A DNA stretch of 51,128 nt from an uncultured Chlorobiaceae bacterium (GCA_903824295.1 CAIJWE010000064.1:1-51128); one strand, 5' to 3'. Positions 36,440-46,702 are shown, numbered from the stretch's first letter. The notes: generated by a model from the sequence alone, not told the origin. A program made the numbers and translations.

Positions 36440-37108
36440 TTATTTTTTCATGACCGCGGCATCATCCATGAACTTCTTCAGTCCTGCATCGGTGAGCGGG
36501 TGGTTCGCAAGCTGCTTGATAACACTGTAGGGAATGGTGGCGATGTCAGCTCCCATCATGGCGGCAGTGACGACATGTTGCGGATGGCGGACACTGGCCA
36601 CGATCACTTCGGTCGGGTATCCGTAATTGTCGTAGATCGTGACAATCTGCTTGACAAGCTCCATGCCGTCGGTGCTGATGTCGTCAAGGCGGCCGACGAA
36701 GGGGCTCACGTAGTCTGCTCCGGCCTTGGCGGCAAGCAGCGCCTGGTTTGGCGAGAAAACGAGCGTCGCGTTGGTGCGGATGCCGACCGATGAGAAGTGT
36801 TTGATCGCTTTCAGTCCGTCGATCGTGAGCGGGCACTTCACCACCACGTTCTCGTGAATCGCGGCAAGATCTTCGCCCTCGGCGATCATCTCCTCAGCCT
36901 TGAGGCAGGTGACCTCGGCACTGACCGGGCCGTCAACGATCTCGCATATCCGGGCAATGTGCGCCTTGAAGTCGTTGTAGGTGAAGTTCGACGGATCACC
37001 AACGATTTTCGCAATAAGCGAGGGGTTGGTGGTAACGCCATCAAGCACGCCAAGTTCAGCGGCTGCAAGGATTTCGTCAAGATTCGCTGTATCAATAAAA
37101 AATTTCAT
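36440..37108 (-). CDS. tal: Transaldolase (small TalC/FSA type)
   Basis: 222 residues. [12 protein letters not shown], then GVTTNPSLI, the Schiff-base Lys in VVKCPLT near 90, and [19 protein letters not shown] all fit the short transaldolase family that includes fructose-6-phosphate aldolase. In this organism it most likely links the non-oxidative pentose phosphate pathway with C3/C7 sugars. It follows the deoxyhypusine-synthase-like gene by 9 bases on the same strand, so they share an operon. Confidence 0.95.
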   Translation of the reverse strand: MKFFIDTANLDEILAAAELGVLDGVTTNPSLIAKIVGDPSNFTYNDFKAHIARICEIVDGPVSAEVTCLKAEEMIAEGEDLAAIHENVVVKCPLTIDGLKAIKHFSSVGIRTNATLVFSPNQALLAAKAGADYVSPFVGRLDDISTDGMELVKQIVTIYDNYGYPTEVIVASVRHPQHVVTAAMMGADIATIPYSVIKQLANHPLTDAGLKKFMDDAAVMKK

Positions 37109-37117
37109 TCGTTCTCC

Positions 37118-38167
37118 TCAAACGGTTACCTGTTTACCATCAAGCATGGCATTGAAGTTTTTCGGCTGGCGACATACCCAACTGCCTTTGTGCCAGGCAT
37201 AACCGGCAATCAGCGGCAAAGCAATGGTTGCTTCAGCAAAGACCATCTGTTCATGAACGGTATCAACCTTGCCCCATGAGCTGGCCTCTTTGAGGGTTGA
37301 TCCTGAAAGCGCGCCGTCACGTTCGTCGGCGACCGTTATTTGTACGGCGTATGTGTGCATGGAAACAGCGTCATGGCCAAGCACTTCGGCAGCAACCACA
37401 ATATCCTGCGTGAAGTTTTTCGGCACACCACCGCCGATCATAAAGATGCCGGTCTTGTCATTCTCGATCTTGATTCTGGTCAGTTCGCGAAAATCCTTCA
37501 CCGAGTCAATCGCGACATGCTGCTCGGGATTATGCCACTGGTGATGGACCAGCCCGAATCCGGCAGAGCAATCCGAAAAAGCAGGGCAGAAAATCGGCAC
37601 GCCTTTTTCGTAGGCCTTGTAGACTATGGAGTTTTTATCAAAGTTGTTTGCCTCAATATATTTGGCCATTTCCACGATAAACTCGCGTGAAGAGTAAGCC
37701 CCGGGCTGCATGGAGTTGGCAATGAGCGCGGTTGTATCGTCACAGATGCGAAGATCATCTTCGTCAATAAAGGTATCGTAAATGCGATCGATATGCAGCT
37801 CGCGGAGAATGGCATCATCGATATACGGCGTCCCCTTGTAGTGATGGAATCCAAGGGCTTCAAAAAAGTCCTGATCAACAATGTTGGCGCCAGTGGAGAC
37901 AATGGCATCAACCATATTCTTATCAATCATGTCGATAATTACCTGCTTCAACCCGGCGCTGATCAGCGAACCGGCAAGGGTGAGGATAACTGCACACTCC
38001 TTGTCCTGCTGCATGAGATCCACAATCGTGGCGGCTCTTGCAAGATTGCGCGCCTGAAAAGCAGTTTCGCTCATCTGGTCAATAAGAGGGACAATATTCA
38101 GTTGCTTGATATCAATATGACGAACCGGCGCGCTCAGCAACTCCTCTTTTCTGAATCCTGACTGCAT
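37118..38167 (-). CDS. Deoxyhypusine-synthase-like enzyme (probable polyamine synthase)
   Basis: 349 residues, full length for the DHS fold. The catalytic-lysine motif is intact as EASSWGKVD, Lys300; the NAD-site stretches AVILTLAGSLISAGL, SSREFIVEMAKYI and FMIGGGVPKNF fit deoxyhypusine synthase. Bacteria lack eIF5A, so it does not make hypusine there; related bacterial DHS-like proteins are thought to make homospermidine or other polyamines from spermidine and putrescine. The function is therefore inferred. It is followed by transaldolase and preceded by the SRP RNA gene on the same strand. Confidence 0.82.
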   Translation of the reverse strand: MQSGFRKEELLSAPVRHIDIKQLNIVPLIDQMSETAFQARNLARAATIVDLMQQDKECAVILTLAGSLISAGLKQVIIDMIDKNMVDAIVSTGANIVDQDFFEALGFHHYKGTPYIDDAILRELHIDRIYDTFIDEDDLRICDDTTALIANSMQPGAYSSREFIVEMAKYIEANNFDKNSIVYKAYEKGVPIFCPAFSDCSAGFGLVHHQWHNPEQHVAIDSVKDFRELTRIKIENDKTGIFMIGGGVPKNFTQDIVVAAEVLGHDAVSMHTYAVQITVADERDGALSGSTLKEASSWGKVDTVHEQMVFAEATIALPLIAGYAWHKGSWVCRQPKNFNAMLDGKQVTV

Positions 38168-38210
38168 AACTACTCCCCGACACGATTATAAAAATGACAA
38201 AACAAAAAAA

Positions 38211-38310
38211 GAGAGTAAGCTTACTATATCACACACTCAAATTACCGGATGCTGCTTCCTTCCGGATCTGACATGGTTGGGCAACTGAGCGTTGTATAGG
38301 ACTTACTCTC
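38211..38310 (-). ncRNA. ffs: Small signal recognition particle RNA (4.5S-type)
   Basis: About 100 bases. On the minus strand the apical signature TCCGGAAGGAAGCAGC is followed by ATCCGG, the conserved SRP Alu-less hairpin with GGAA tetraloop, and CAGTTGCCCAACCATGTCAG on its 5' side. The terminal arms GAGAGTAAG and CTTACTCTC are exact complements and close the helix. It binds Ffh and guides membrane protein targeting. The ends are set from the terminal stem. It lies upstream of the deoxyhypusine-synthase-like gene. Confidence 0.92.
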
Positions 38311-38532
38311 TAATATATATCAGTTTTCGAACTTCCCGTCTCATCAGATCAGGAGATCAAAAACAAGTTGTATAATATAATCTATCATAACGTGAAAACA
38401 AAAAACAAACAAAGCTCTTTTATCTTTCTGTCAACTGTTATAAATTCAGGAACATTGGGAGCTTTATAGTAACAACGACCCTGCCTGAAACAGCCTCACT
38501 CGCTGCCGGGTTACGCAGCAACAATTATTGTT

Positions 38533-39579
38533 ATGGGAACACAAAGAATTTTAAGCGGGATGCGCCCTACCGGCAAACTCCATCTTGGTCATTTTACCGG
38601 TGCCCTTGAAAGCTGGGTTGAGCAGCAGAATCTGCTTGACGAGCATGGCGCAAGGGTTTATGAAACATGCTTTCTTATTGCCGATTATCACAACCTGACG
38701 ACCTCGCTTGATACCAGCGAAATCTATACGCATACGCTTGATATGTTGATCGACTGGCTCGCAGCAGGCATTGACCCCCAAAAAAGTCCTCTCTTCCGCC
38801 AGTCGCAGGTAAAGGAACATGCCGAGCTCTTTCTGCTTTTTGCCATGCTGATCACCTCGTCGCGCCTGGAAAGGAACCCGACACTGAAGGAGCAGATACG
38901 TGACCTGAATATGGATTCCCTGATTTATGGCCATCTGGGTTACCCTGTTCTACAGGCCGCCGATATCCTTCTTTACAAGGGCAATGTGGTTCCTGTGGGC
39001 GAAGACCAGATTCCTCATGTTGAGATTACCCGGGAAATTGCACGCAAATTCAATAAGCACTATCCTCATCCCGTTCAGGGAGAGGTTTTCGCTGAACCGG
39101 AACCTAAAATCACGAAATTCTCCCGCCTGGTCGGCCTTGATGGAAAGGCAAAGATGTCAAAATCTCTCGGCAATACAATTCTCCTTTCAGACGGCCCCGA
39201 AGAGGTAATAAAAAAAATGCGCACGGCGGTGACCGATACACAAAAAATCCGCAAAAACGATCCAGGGCATCCTGAAGTCTGCACGGTCTTCAGTTACCAC
39301 AAAAAATTTACCCCGCAGGAACAACTCGGCAGCATAGAGAGCGATTGCCGCGCAGGCTCACTTGGCTGTGTGGAGTGTAAAAAACTGTGTGCCGGGAATA
39401 TTTCACAGGAACTGGCTCCTCTGATTGAAAAACGCCGTTATTATGAGGCCAACATGGAGCTGGTAAAAGAGATTCTTTTTGAGGGTGAAATAAAAGCAAA
39501 AGCCATTGCCTGCCAGACCATGCAGGAGGTTAGAGCTGCCATGAGGCTCGGCGAAACAAGCTGCTGCAACCACCGTTAA
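38533..39579 (+). CDS. trpS: Tryptophanyl-tRNA synthetase
   Basis: 348 residues. Class I synthetase with the HIGH-type motif PTGKLHLGHFTGAL near residue 11 and KMSKS-type KAKMSKSLGN near 212. YPVLQAADILLYKGNVVPVGEDQIPH near 140 is the tryptophan site segment. The start MGTQRILSGMRP fits TrpRS. Downstream genes on the same strand are a HAD phosphatase (5-base gap) and argS. An imperfect hairpin (GCTGC/GCAGC around 38502-38519) lies before the ATG. Confidence 0.97.
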   Translation: MGTQRILSGMRPTGKLHLGHFTGALESWVEQQNLLDEHGARVYETCFLIADYHNLTTSLDTSEIYTHTLDMLIDWLAAGIDPQKSPLFRQSQVKEHAELFLLFAMLITSSRLERNPTLKEQIRDLNMDSLIYGHLGYPVLQAADILLYKGNVVPVGEDQIPHVEITREIARKFNKHYPHPVQGEVFAEPEPKITKFSRLVGLDGKAKMSKSLGNTILLSDGPEEVIKKMRTAVTDTQKIRKNDPGHPEVCTVFSYHKKFTPQEQLGSIESDCRAGSLGCVECKKLCAGNISQELAPLIEKRRYYEANMELVKEILFEGEIKAKAIACQTMQEVRAAMRLGETSCCNHR

Positions 39580-39584
39580 CCCCC

Positions 39585-40283
39585 ATGATGAACAACAAAC
39601 AGGCTTTTATTTTTGACATGGATGGAGTGCTGACTGATAATATGCAATTCCATGCCGACTCCTGGGTAGAACTCTTCCGGGATTTTGGGCTCAAGGGACT
39701 AGACGCTGAACGATATCTGGTAGAAACGGCAGGCATGAAAGGCCATGACGTCCTTCGTTACTTTCTCGACCCGCAGATCAGTGAGCGGGAAGCTGAGCGA
39801 CTGACCGATCTTAAGGATTTTCTCTACCGGGTCATGTCGCGCAACCGTATCAAAGCAATGCCCGGGCTCAGGCACTTCCTTGACGCAGCCAATCAGAAGG
39901 GCGTCAAGCTTGGAATTGGCTCCGGTGCAGGCCCGAAAAACATCGATTACGTCCTCGGAATCCTTGATATGACTGAAACATTTCAGGCCATTGTAGACCC
40001 TTTTCAGGTGCTCCACGGCAAGCCTCAGCCAGATATTTTTTTACGCGTTGCCTCACTGCTTGAGGTACCCCCTTCGGCATGTATTGTGTTTGAAGATGCC
40101 ATCCCGGGCGTTGATGCAGCAAGAAAAGCCGGTATGCAGTGCGTTGCCGTCACAACAACCAACCGCGCTGAGGCATTCAGCCATTTCGATAATGTTTTGC
40201 AGGTTATAGACGATTTTACCAGCCTTTGTCCTGACAAGCTTTTAAAAAAGCTCAATGAGAAGCAACCCATGACCATCTTATAA
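39585..40283 (+). CDS. HAD hydrolase (beta-phosphoglucomutase-like)
   Basis: 232 residues. Motif [11 protein letters not shown], a helical cap, motif II in [10 protein letters not shown], the lysine-containing [11 protein letters not shown] and motif [18 protein letters not shown] are all in order. The family contains sugar-phosphate phosphatases and mutases; a phosphatase role is likely but the substrate is unknown. It lies between trpS and argS in a compact cluster (5 and 8 bases apart) and so is probably co-transcribed. Confidence 0.88.
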   Translation: MMNNKQAFIFDMDGVLTDNMQFHADSWVELFRDFGLKGLDAERYLVETAGMKGHDVLRYFLDPQISEREAERLTDLKDFLYRVMSRNRIKAMPGLRHFLDAANQKGVKLGIGSGAGPKNIDYVLGILDMTETFQAIVDPFQVLHGKPQPDIFLRVASLLEVPPSACIVFEDAIPGVDAARKAGMQCVAVTTTNRAEAFSHFDNVLQVIDDFTSLCPDKLLKKLNEKQPMTIL

Positions 40284-40291
40284 AGAATCTG

Positions 40292-41950
40292 ATGCAAGAA
40301 TTTTTTCGTCCTCTCATCCATAGAGCCCTCTGCTCGGCAAGCATTACGACCGATAAACCAATCCATATCGAGCAGCCCGCCGACAAGAAGTTCGGCGACT
40401 TTTCGACAAACATAGCTTTGCTTGCAGCCAAAGAGTGCAGGAAAAACCCGCGTGAACTTGCACAGAATATTATTCAGCACTTATCATTCCCACCGGATAC
40501 CATCGCGAAAGTGGAAGTTGCCGGTGCGGGATTCATCAACTTTTATCTCACACCGCACTTTATCATGCAGTCGGTCGAGCAGGTGCTGCTTGATGGAGAT
40601 ACATACGGAAAAGGAAGCATAGGCCAGGGCAAGAGTGCGGTTGTAGAATATGTCAGCGCAAATCCAACCGGTCCGCTGACCATCGGGCGTGGCCGGGGCG
40701 GCGTGCTTGGCGACTGCATTGCAAACCTCTTTGCAACCCAGGGCTACGAGGTTACAAGGGAGTACTATTTTAATGATGCCGGCCGCCAGATGCAGATTCT
40801 GGGAGAATCTGTACGACTCCGTTATCTGGAGCGCTGCGGCCAGGTGATCGAGTTCCCCGCAACCCATTATCAGGGAGAGTATATCGGCGATATTGCCGAA
40901 GAGATCTACCGCGATCACGGAACCGCTTTTGCGGAAAGCACGGAGTTGGTGTTGTTTAAAAAAAGAGCAGAAGAGATTATTTTCGCTTCGATTCGCAAGA
41001 CGCTTGAACGCCTCAGCATACGGCATGACTCCTTTTTCAATGAACACACCCTCTACAAACCCAATGAAGCGGGTATTACGGCAAACCAGAGCGTGATTGA
41101 TGCCCTTGCAAGCAAAGGATTCATAACAGAATACGATGGAGCAACCTGGTTTCAAACAACCAAGCTCGGGCAGGAAAAAGACAAAGTGCTGGTCAAATCT
41201 TCAGGCGAACCGAGCTATCGCCTGCCCGACATTGCCTACCATATCACCAAATTTGAGCGCGGCTTCAGTGTGATCGTCAATGTTTTCGGCGCCGACCATA
41301 TCGACGAATACCCTGACGTGATTGAGGCCCTTAAAATTCTTGGTTACGATACACAACGAGTCAAGGTCGCTATCAACCAGTTTGTTACCACAACGGTTGA
41401 CGGGCAAACTCTCAAAATGTCAACAAGGAAGGGTAATGCCGATCTGCTGGATGATCTGATTGACGATGTCGGAGCGGACGCAACCCGGCTCTTTTTCATC
41501 ATGCGAGGTAAAGATTCACACCTGAACTTCGATGTTGAACTGGCAAAAAAACAATCAAAGGACAATCCCGTCTTTTATCTGCAATACGCCCATGCAAGAA
41601 TATGCAGCCTCTTGCGTGTCGCGAAGCAGGAGATCGGGTTCGACCCTGACACGAGCACCAGTCACCACCTGCTGCAATTGCTCAACTCTCCGGCAGAACT
41701 TCAACTGGGATTTGCCCTGCTTGATTATCCCGATATGATAAAAACAAGCCTTCGTCTGCTTGAACCACAAAAAATGGTTGAATACCTGCACTCTCTGGCC
41801 GAGGTTTTTCACCGCTTCTATCAGGAGTGTCCTATTCTCAAGGCGGAACCGGATATCGCCAGGGCACGACTCTTTCTTTCACTGGCGACTCGCCAGGTAT
41901 TGCGCAACGGTTTCAGAATTCTTGGCGTTTCAGCGCCTGAGTCGATGTAA
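40292..41950 (+). CDS. argS: Arginyl-tRNA synthetase
   Basis: 552 residues. N-terminal Add-1 domain ([21 protein letters not shown], cut at 20 here), HIGH-type [16 protein letters not shown] near residue 125, the KMSKS region [14 protein letters not shown] near 373, and a C-terminal anticodon-binding helical domain. The HIGH motif reads TIGRG rather than the usual HIGHxR, a variant within the family. It overlaps the convergent nadD by 38 bases. Confidence 0.95.
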   Translation: MQEFFRPLIHRALCSASITTDKPIHIEQPADKKFGDFSTNIALLAAKECRKNPRELAQNIIQHLSFPPDTIAKVEVAGAGFINFYLTPHFIMQSVEQVLLDGDTYGKGSIGQGKSAVVEYVSANPTGPLTIGRGRGGVLGDCIANLFATQGYEVTREYYFNDAGRQMQILGESVRLRYLERCGQVIEFPATHYQGEYIGDIAEEIYRDHGTAFAESTELVLFKKRAEEIIFASIRKTLERLSIRHDSFFNEHTLYKPNEAGITANQSVIDALASKGFITEYDGATWFQTTKLGQEKDKVLVKSSGEPSYRLPDIAYHITKFERGFSVIVNVFGADHIDEYPDVIEALKILGYDTQRVKVAINQFVTTTVDGQTLKMSTRKGNADLLDDLIDDVGADATRLFFIMRGKDSHLNFDVELAKKQSKDNPVFYLQYAHARICSLLRVAKQEIGFDPDTSTSHHLLQLLNSPAELQLGFALLDYPDMIKTSLRLLEPQKMVEYLHSLAEVFHRFYQECPILKAEPDIARARLFLSLATRQVLRNGFRILGVSAPESM

Positions 41951-42554
41951 CAGAATCGGAACGATTGCGGTAAAGCCCATGCTCAACAATATAGCTATGC
42001 ACTGATAGTGGAACAAGATGGGAGAACGGGACTCCTGCTGCTGCAAAATCCCGGATACGGGTAGAGGAAATTGGAAAGGTGAACTCGATCATTTTAACGC
42101 CTCTTTTCTCTCTGATGGTTTCATGCAGGGGCATACGCTGTTGGGTTGATGCCCTGCTGAAGACCACAATATCACACAATGAAAAAAGCGCATCGGGCTC
42201 CTTCCAGGAGGAAAAATCCCTGAAACTGTCTTCGCCGACAAGCAGTGTCAGCTTGTCGGTTGGGTAGAGGAGATGGAGATAGCGTAAAAGATCGACCGTA
42301 TAGGATGGCTGCTTTTTTTCCAGTTCCCAGCCGCTTACTTCACTGCAAAGCCCCGTTCGATTGATTTCCCGGGAAAGAAGCATTGCCATGCACATCCTGT
42401 GTTCATCGGCTGTTCCTCGGTATTGCTTGAACGGATTATTCGAAACCGAAATAATTATTCTGTCAAGGCAAAGCAACTCTCTGGCAAACAGAGAGAGAGC
42501 AAGATGGCCATTGTGCGGCGGATCGAAAGATGCTCCTAAAACTGCCAGATGCAC
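41913..42554 (-). CDS. nadD: Nicotinate-nucleotide adenylyltransferase
   Basis: 213 residues. [16 protein letters not shown] at the start carries the nucleotidyltransferase T/HxGH motif; later [18 protein letters not shown] and [15 protein letters not shown] (ISSTxxR) confirm NadD. It makes deamido-NAD from nicotinate mononucleotide. The 3' end overlaps argS on the other strand by 38 bases. It lies 12 bases downstream of the bamD-like gene. Confidence 0.95.
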   Translation of the reverse strand: MHLAVLGASFDPPHNGHLALSLFARELLCLDRIIISVSNNPFKQYRGTADEHRMCMAMLLSREINRTGLCSEVSGWELEKKQPSYTVDLLRYLHLLYPTDKLTLLVGEDSFRDFSSWKEPDALFSLCDIVVFSRASTQQRMPLHETIREKRGVKMIEFTFPISSTRIRDFAAAGVPFSHLVPLSVHSYIVEHGLYRNRSDSVTSTQALKRQEF

Positions 42555-42566
42555 AACTGACGCTGA

Positions 42567-43460
42567 TCAGTTTTTGAAATTCTGCCTGATTTTCTCCCTG
42601 ACACCTTTCATTTCTCTCTCTTTTTCAGGATAAAGCTGTACATATTGATCGAGCGTTTGCCCTGCATCGAACCACTTTTTGCGCTTCATCAAAACATCAA
42701 TTTTTGCAGCAAGAGCTGGCTTCAGGTATATGGTATCAGAATAACGCTTGATCACCTCATCATAAAAAATGACCGCCGCCTTGTACTTTTTAAGCTGGAC
42801 ATACTGTTTAGCTATAAAGAATGTGTTTTTTGCAAGTTTTTCACGCAACACAGGGATCGCTTTTTCAGCATATCTCAAGCTGTCAATCCGGGAAAACCGG
42901 GAAGTTGCCGCAGCATAGCTCTGCTTGTAGTCTGAGTTCCCGGGGTTAATCTTCAACAACTCTCTGTACGTCTCAACATCGCTGGCAATCTTCGATGAAT
43001 CCGTCATTGGATAGATATCAAGATAAAGCGCAAACTGTTCTATGGCTTTATTGGTAAACTGCTGATCGAGTTCAAAATGGGGAGAAAGTTTCTCATAGGA
43101 TTTTGCAAGAAGGAACTGCGAGGTCTGTGCATAAGGGGTAGACGACATCTGCTGCTGCAACCTGGTAAACATCTCCGCAGAAAGTATATACTGTCCTGAA
43201 CGATAATAAGACTGAGCAAGGAAAAACAGCACATCATCTTCAAGAGCAGTCGCGCGAGATGTAAAAAGCAATGACTCAAGTGCTATGGCAGCATCCTGAT
43301 AATCTCTCTTATCGTACATCTTCATCGCTCTGGCATATCCTTCATTGACTCGGGATGTTGCTGTGGTTACTGGCTTTGACGATGAACATCCGGAGCTCAT
43401 CAGTAACCCAATCGTAAAAAGCACCACTGCTGAGCGTGAAAAAAATCTAGTAACCGACAT
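42567..43460 (-). CDS. bamD: Outer membrane assembly lipoprotein BamD
   Basis: 297 residues. The lipoprotein signal ends at SSGCSSS. The remainder is helical with TPR-like repeats: ALESLLFTSRATALEDDVLF, AQSYYRSGQYILSAEMFTRL, KAIEQFALYLDIYP and AAVIFYDEVIKRYSDTIYL, the BamD/YfiO pattern. It would work with BamA in inserting outer membrane beta-barrels. No other Bam gene is near. It sits upstream of nadD with a 12-base gap. Confidence 0.82.
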   Translation of the reverse strand: MSVTRFFSRSAVVLFTIGLLMSSGCSSSKPVTTATSRVNEGYARAMKMYDKRDYQDAAIALESLLFTSRATALEDDVLFFLAQSYYRSGQYILSAEMFTRLQQQMSSTPYAQTSQFLLAKSYEKLSPHFELDQQFTNKAIEQFALYLDIYPMTDSSKIASDVETYRELLKINPGNSDYKQSYAAATSRFSRIDSLRYAEKAIPVLREKLAKNTFFIAKQYVQLKKYKAAVIFYDEVIKRYSDTIYLKPALAAKIDVLMKRKKWFDAGQTLDQYVQLYPEKEREMKGVREKIRQNFKN

Positions 43461-43547
43461 AGAATAACTCCATTATTCTTTTTATAGAAAAGAGAAAACG
43501 TATAAGACGAAACTCAGAAAAAAGAAACCGATATAGAACGGTTATTG

Positions 43548-43620
43548 TGGAGCTTAGGGGAGTCGAACCCCTGACCTTCTCATTGCGAACGAGACGCTCT
43601 ACCAACTGAGCTAAAGCCCC
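43548..43620 (-). tRNA. tRNA-Ala (anticodon CGC)
   Basis: 73 bases, a full cloverleaf on the minus strand: acceptor GGGGCTT/AAGCTCC with a G3:U70 pair, the alanine identity element; D arm GCTCAGTTGGTAGAGC; anticodon loop TTCGCAA (anticodon CGC); T arm with GGTTCGACTCC. The discriminator is A73. The 3' CCA is not encoded. It reads the GCG codon. It lies between the bamD start and the ATP synthase terminator. Confidence 0.95.
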
Positions 43621-43676
43621 GACCATTCGATTCTACAAATTTTCAATGCGGTCTGCAAACCTGCATCTCACAAGGA

Positions 43677-43707
43677 TAAAAAAAATAGCCTGCAATGGCA
43701 GGCTATT
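43677..43707 (-). terminator. Rho-independent terminator of the FO operon
   Basis: A perfect 10-bp stem AATAGCCTGC/GCAGGCTATT with 4-base loop (43684-43707) is followed on the minus strand by seven T (43677-43683). It lies 45 bases past the atpH stop, so the operon ends here, without atpA, atpG, atpD or atpC. Confidence 0.88.
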
Positions 43708-43751
43708 GACTGTTGAGCTCTTCAGAGAACACCGCAGATCACCTGCCCGTT

Positions 43752-44288
43752 TCAGGAGACAAGAGTACGACGGAGCAATTGAAGTTGATGACTGATGGTA
43801 CCATCAAAAATCGTGTCACCAATTTTGATAGCAACACCGCCAATAAATTGCTCATTGACAAACATCCTCGGCCTGATTTTTTTGCCCGTGAATGCCGCAA
43901 TCTTCGCCACCAGTTCGCCTGCCTGTTCATCAGAAAGCTGAACCGCGCTGGTAATATCAACATTGATCACCCCCCTTTTTTCATCAAGAAGGATTTGAAA
44001 TTCATCAATAATTTCAGGCAAAAGTCCTGCACGCTTTTTTCTGGCAACCAGCTTTAAAAACAGGAACATTTTCTCCCCAATCGAATCGCGGAAGATCTCT
44101 TCGAGTATATGAATTTTCTTGTCGCCTTTAACAAGAGGGCTCCGCAGGGCATGTACAAGATCACGGGAGTGTTCAAGAACCTCCTTGATCACTTGGAGCT
44201 CCTCAACAATAGTATCAAGAAAATTCCCCTCTTCTGCTGCTGACAAAAGAGCGGAGGCGTATCGACGACTTGCAATGAGACTTGACAT
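43752..44288 (-). CDS. atpH: ATP synthase delta subunit
   Basis: 178 residues, usual size for the F1 delta (OSCP-like) subunit, the link between the peripheral stalk and the F1 head. The N-terminal helical half has ASRRYASALLSAAEEG, and the C-terminal part IGGVAIKIGDTIFDGTISHQL, the conserved end of the family. It is the last gene of the FO operon, 15 bases after atpF, before the terminator. Confidence 0.95.
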   Translation of the reverse strand: MSSLIASRRYASALLSAAEEGNFLDTIVEELQVIKEVLEHSRDLVHALRSPLVKGDKKIHILEEIFRDSIGEKMFLFLKLVARKKRAGLLPEIIDEFQILLDEKRGVINVDITSAVQLSDEQAGELVAKIAAFTGKKIRPRMFVNEQFIGGVAIKIGDTIFDGTISHQLQLLRRTLVS

Positions 44289-44303
44289 GACGGTGAGGAG
44301 TTT

Positions 44304-44831
44304 TCAGTTACGTTTTGTTGAAAGATCCTGAATCATAGTGTCAACGATCTTTTTTTGCATGTCAGCATCAAGAGCAGTCTTGATAATTTTTTCAGCGCCC
44401 TTGACGGCAAGATCAGCAACTTCATTCCTCAGCACATCGAGCGCACGGCGTTTTTCCTGCTCAATTTCATCTTTTGCTGAAGCGATCATTTTTTTGGCTT
44501 CGACCTGAGCCTTGTCGGTAAAATCAGCGCGAAGCTTTTCAGCATAATCCTTTCCTTCACGAATAATTCTGTCTGATTCAGCATCTGCCTTTGCAAGCAA
44601 TTGCTTGTTTTTAAGCAGAATAGCCTCAGACTCATCCTTTGCCTGATGCGCACGGTCAATAGATGACTGAATTCCCTTTTCCCGCTCATCCAAAGCGCCA
44701 AGGATAGGCCCCCAGGCAACTTTCTTCAGTATAAGCAACACAATCACAAATGTTACCGCAGTCCAGAAAATAAGGCCGGGGTTCGGCTCCAGAAGACTAC
44801 CGGCAAGAAGTATAATTCCTGACGTAAGCAT
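44304..44831 (-). CDS. atpF: ATP synthase b subunit
   Basis: 175 residues. One N-terminal membrane helix ([19 protein letters not shown]) and a long charged helix ([20 protein letters not shown] onward) that forms the coiled-coil peripheral stalk. The ATG at 44831 was chosen over an upstream in-frame TTG because CGGAAAC lies 7 bases before it. A hairpin sits in the gap to atpE. Only one b-type gene is seen, so the stalk is a homodimer. Confidence 0.93.
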   Translation of the reverse strand: MLTSGIILLAGSLLEPNPGLIFWTAVTFVIVLLILKKVAWGPILGALDEREKGIQSSIDRAHQAKDESEAILLKNKQLLAKADAESDRIIREGKDYAEKLRADFTDKAQVEAKKMIASAKDEIEQEKRRALDVLRNEVADLAVKGAEKIIKTALDADMQKKIVDTMIQDLSTKRN

Positions 44832-44861
44832 GAACAATGTTTCCGTTAACGATTAATAAAG

Positions 44862-44897
44862 CCCGATTGCGGTCTGGGTAGATCAGCCGCAATCGGG
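44862..44897 (-). promoter_or_regulatory. 11-bp intercistronic hairpin between atpE and atpF
   Basis: CCCGATTGCGG (44862-44872) and CCGCAATCGGG (44887-44897) are exact complements with a 14-base loop. There is no T run after it on the minus strand (CTTTATTAA), so it is not an ordinary terminator. It would protect the 3' end of atpE mRNA or lower atpF translation, which matters because many more c subunits than b subunits are needed. Confidence 0.7.
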
Positions 44898-44933
44898 ATA
44901 TCTTCTGTATCGAATCTGCAAACCCGCTCAATC

Positions 44934-45161
44934 TTACTTAAGAGCAAGCAGCACACAGATAACTTCACCGAACAGGGCAACACCTTCGATAAGAGCTGCA
45001 GCAATAATCATGGTAGTACGAATATCCGAAGTAGCTTCCGGCTGACGGGCAGTACCCTCAGCGGCTGAAGCTGCGATATTACCAATACCAAGACCTGCGC
45101 CAATAACAGCCAGACCGGCGCCAAGACCTGCACCTAAATAAGCTAAACCTAAACCTTCCAT
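44934..45161 (-). CDS. atpE: ATP synthase c subunit
   Basis: 75 residues, a two-helix proteolipid. Helix 1 has the Gly-rich LGAGLGAGLAVIGAGLGIGN, the loop AARQPE appears as TARQPEATSD, and helix 2 carries the ion-binding Glu in AALIEGVALFGE. There is no Gln-Glu-Ser sodium set, so proton coupling is likely. The start at 45161 (MEGLGLAY) has GGAGGGAA upstream; the longer in-frame ORF is an artefact of the leader. Confidence 0.95.
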   Translation of the reverse strand: MEGLGLAYLGAGLGAGLAVIGAGLGIGNIAASAAEGTARQPEATSDIRTTMIIAAALIEGVALFGEVICVLLALK

Positions 45162-45281
45162 CTTGTAATTCCCTCCGTTTATTTGTTGTAAGTTTTTTGC
45201 TAAAGGATAATTAGCAGTTTTGAAACCGGCGAATAAAAAACATAAATAAAACACTTGTCACGTATCAATCCCAAAATCAGT

Positions 45282-46319
45282 CTAATGATGGGCAACAGCC
45301 GCCTCATGCTCGTCATGACTGGAGTGCGCTGTGGCCAAGCCGATAAAGAGCGCAGAAAGCATGGTGAAAACAAATGCCTGCAGGAACGCAACGAAAAGCT
45401 CAAGCAGATAGATGAAAATGGCAAATGGAACCGATACTGTTGCTGCCACAACGTAACTTTTCAGAATGAAGCTGATGAAGATCAGACTGAGAATAATGAT
45501 ATGGCCGGCGGTCATATTTGCGAAAAGTCGTACAGTAAGCGCAAACGGCTTGGTAAACTGACCAATTATTTCGATAGGAACCATAATAATCCAGAGCGAC
45601 CAATGTGTCCCTGCGGTAAGATGCTGAAGATACCCTTTGACGCCGTGAGCCTTAAATGCTGCGGTCTGGGTGACGAAAAAAGTAAAGATGGAAAGAGTGA
45701 GCGTAACGTTGACGTTGCCAGTCGCCGTTGCACCGTAGGGAATAAGACCAAGAAGGTTACAGAAAAGAATAAAAAAGAAAACCGTCAGCAGGTATGGAAG
45801 ATGCTTTTCGTAACCATGCCCGATATTTGACTTGGCCACATCAAGCCTGACAAAATCTACAAGCGCCTCAATCGCGTTGGCAAGACCCTTTGGAGCCTGA
45901 CGGGAAGAGAGGGTTTTGTATTTGAGTCCGACAACAGAAAAGACAATCAAAAGTAACGCCGATACAAGCCAGAGCATCACCACATGCTTGGTGACTGAGA
46001 TATCCAAGCCACCCAAAACCGGAACGGCTGCTGGGAGCGACAGCCTGGGAAGCTCGACACTTCCGAATGGCTCAAAAGAAAAAACGTGATTGTCAAGGAT
46101 ATGATGCATGATAACAGCACCGGCCTTTTCCTCTTCAGGAGCGGCCTCCACGCCACCATGTACCGCTTCAACTGCAGGAGTTACCGCCATATTCCCAGAA
46201 GCACCCGAAGAGGACTCTGATGATGCGGCAGCAATACCATATCCGCTGAGCAGAAGAGGCAGAAGAACTGCAAATACCTTAATGATAGCCATAGACCTTG
46301 TAACGCTTAACCGTTTCAT
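45282..46319 (-). CDS. atpB: ATP synthase a subunit
   Basis: 345 residues, longer than the usual 250-280 because of an N-terminal signal-like segment ([15 protein letters not shown]) and a roughly 60-residue periplasmic stretch. The core has [19 protein letters not shown] and the helix with the essential Arg in [13 protein letters not shown]. It forms the proton half-channels. The start overlaps the stop of the preceding small gene (ATGA). The long N-terminal extension is typical of Bacteroidetes/Chlorobi a subunits. Confidence 0.93.
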   Translation of the reverse strand: MKRLSVTRSMAIIKVFAVLLPLLLSGYGIAAASSESSSGASGNMAVTPAVEAVHGGVEAAPEEEKAGAVIMHHILDNHVFSFEPFGSVELPRLSLPAAVPVLGGLDISVTKHVVMLWLVSALLLIVFSVVGLKYKTLSSRQAPKGLANAIEALVDFVRLDVAKSNIGHGYEKHLPYLLTVFFFILFCNLLGLIPYGATATGNVNVTLTLSIFTFFVTQTAAFKAHGVKGYLQHLTAGTHWSLWIIMVPIEIIGQFTKPFALTVRLFANMTAGHIIILSLIFISFILKSYVVAATVSVPFAIFIYLLELFVAFLQAFVFTMLSALFIGLATAHSSHDEHEAAVAHH

Positions 46320-46702
46320 GCAGTATTCTTTTTCTGTTTGTTTTTCTTTTGATACCCGAGAATCTCAACGATCACATAAATACAGTAAAAAGCAAAGAAT
46401 GAGAAGACAAAATCATTTACAACCGCAAGTTTTCCGATAATCACAACAGCGACAATAGTCATCAAGAGAAGCAACCGAACTGTCAGTCCACCGAAAACAA
46501 CCTTGGTGAAGAGTGCTGATTCCTTGTCAAATCCATACTCAAAAAGCAGATAACCTGCCACAGTATTGAACACTACCATCATCCAGGCAAGAAAGAGCGA
46601 GTATAAATCAACAGTGCCAGAACCGAGAGCAAAAAAAATTACCCCCCACAAAGTGATGGACAAGATACATAACTTAATAAAAAATTCAAACATTGGCTTC
46701 AT
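46316..46702 (-). CDS. Small membrane protein of the FO operon
   Basis: 128 residues with four hydrophobic segments ([38 protein letters not shown], quoted to 20; [30 protein letters not shown]) and a Lys-rich tail. Small genes like this lie between atpI and atpB in related phyla (AtpR/AtpI-like), probably assembly factors for the c ring, but I do not recognise the family exactly. It is translationally coupled to atpB (ATGA) and 48 bases after atpI. Confidence 0.65.
   Translation of the reverse strand: MKPMFEFFIKLCILSITLWGVIFFALGSGTVDLYSLFLAWMMVVFNTVAGYLLFEYGFDKESALFTKVVFGGLTVRLLLLMTIVAVVIIGKLAVVNDFVFSFFAFYCIYVIVEILGYQKKNKQKKNTA

Noticed and set aside
38502-38519. Hairpin before trpS considered as a T-box or attenuator leader
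   Set aside because: Only a 5-bp stem, with no T-box consensus, no Trp-codon leader peptide and no terminator stem.
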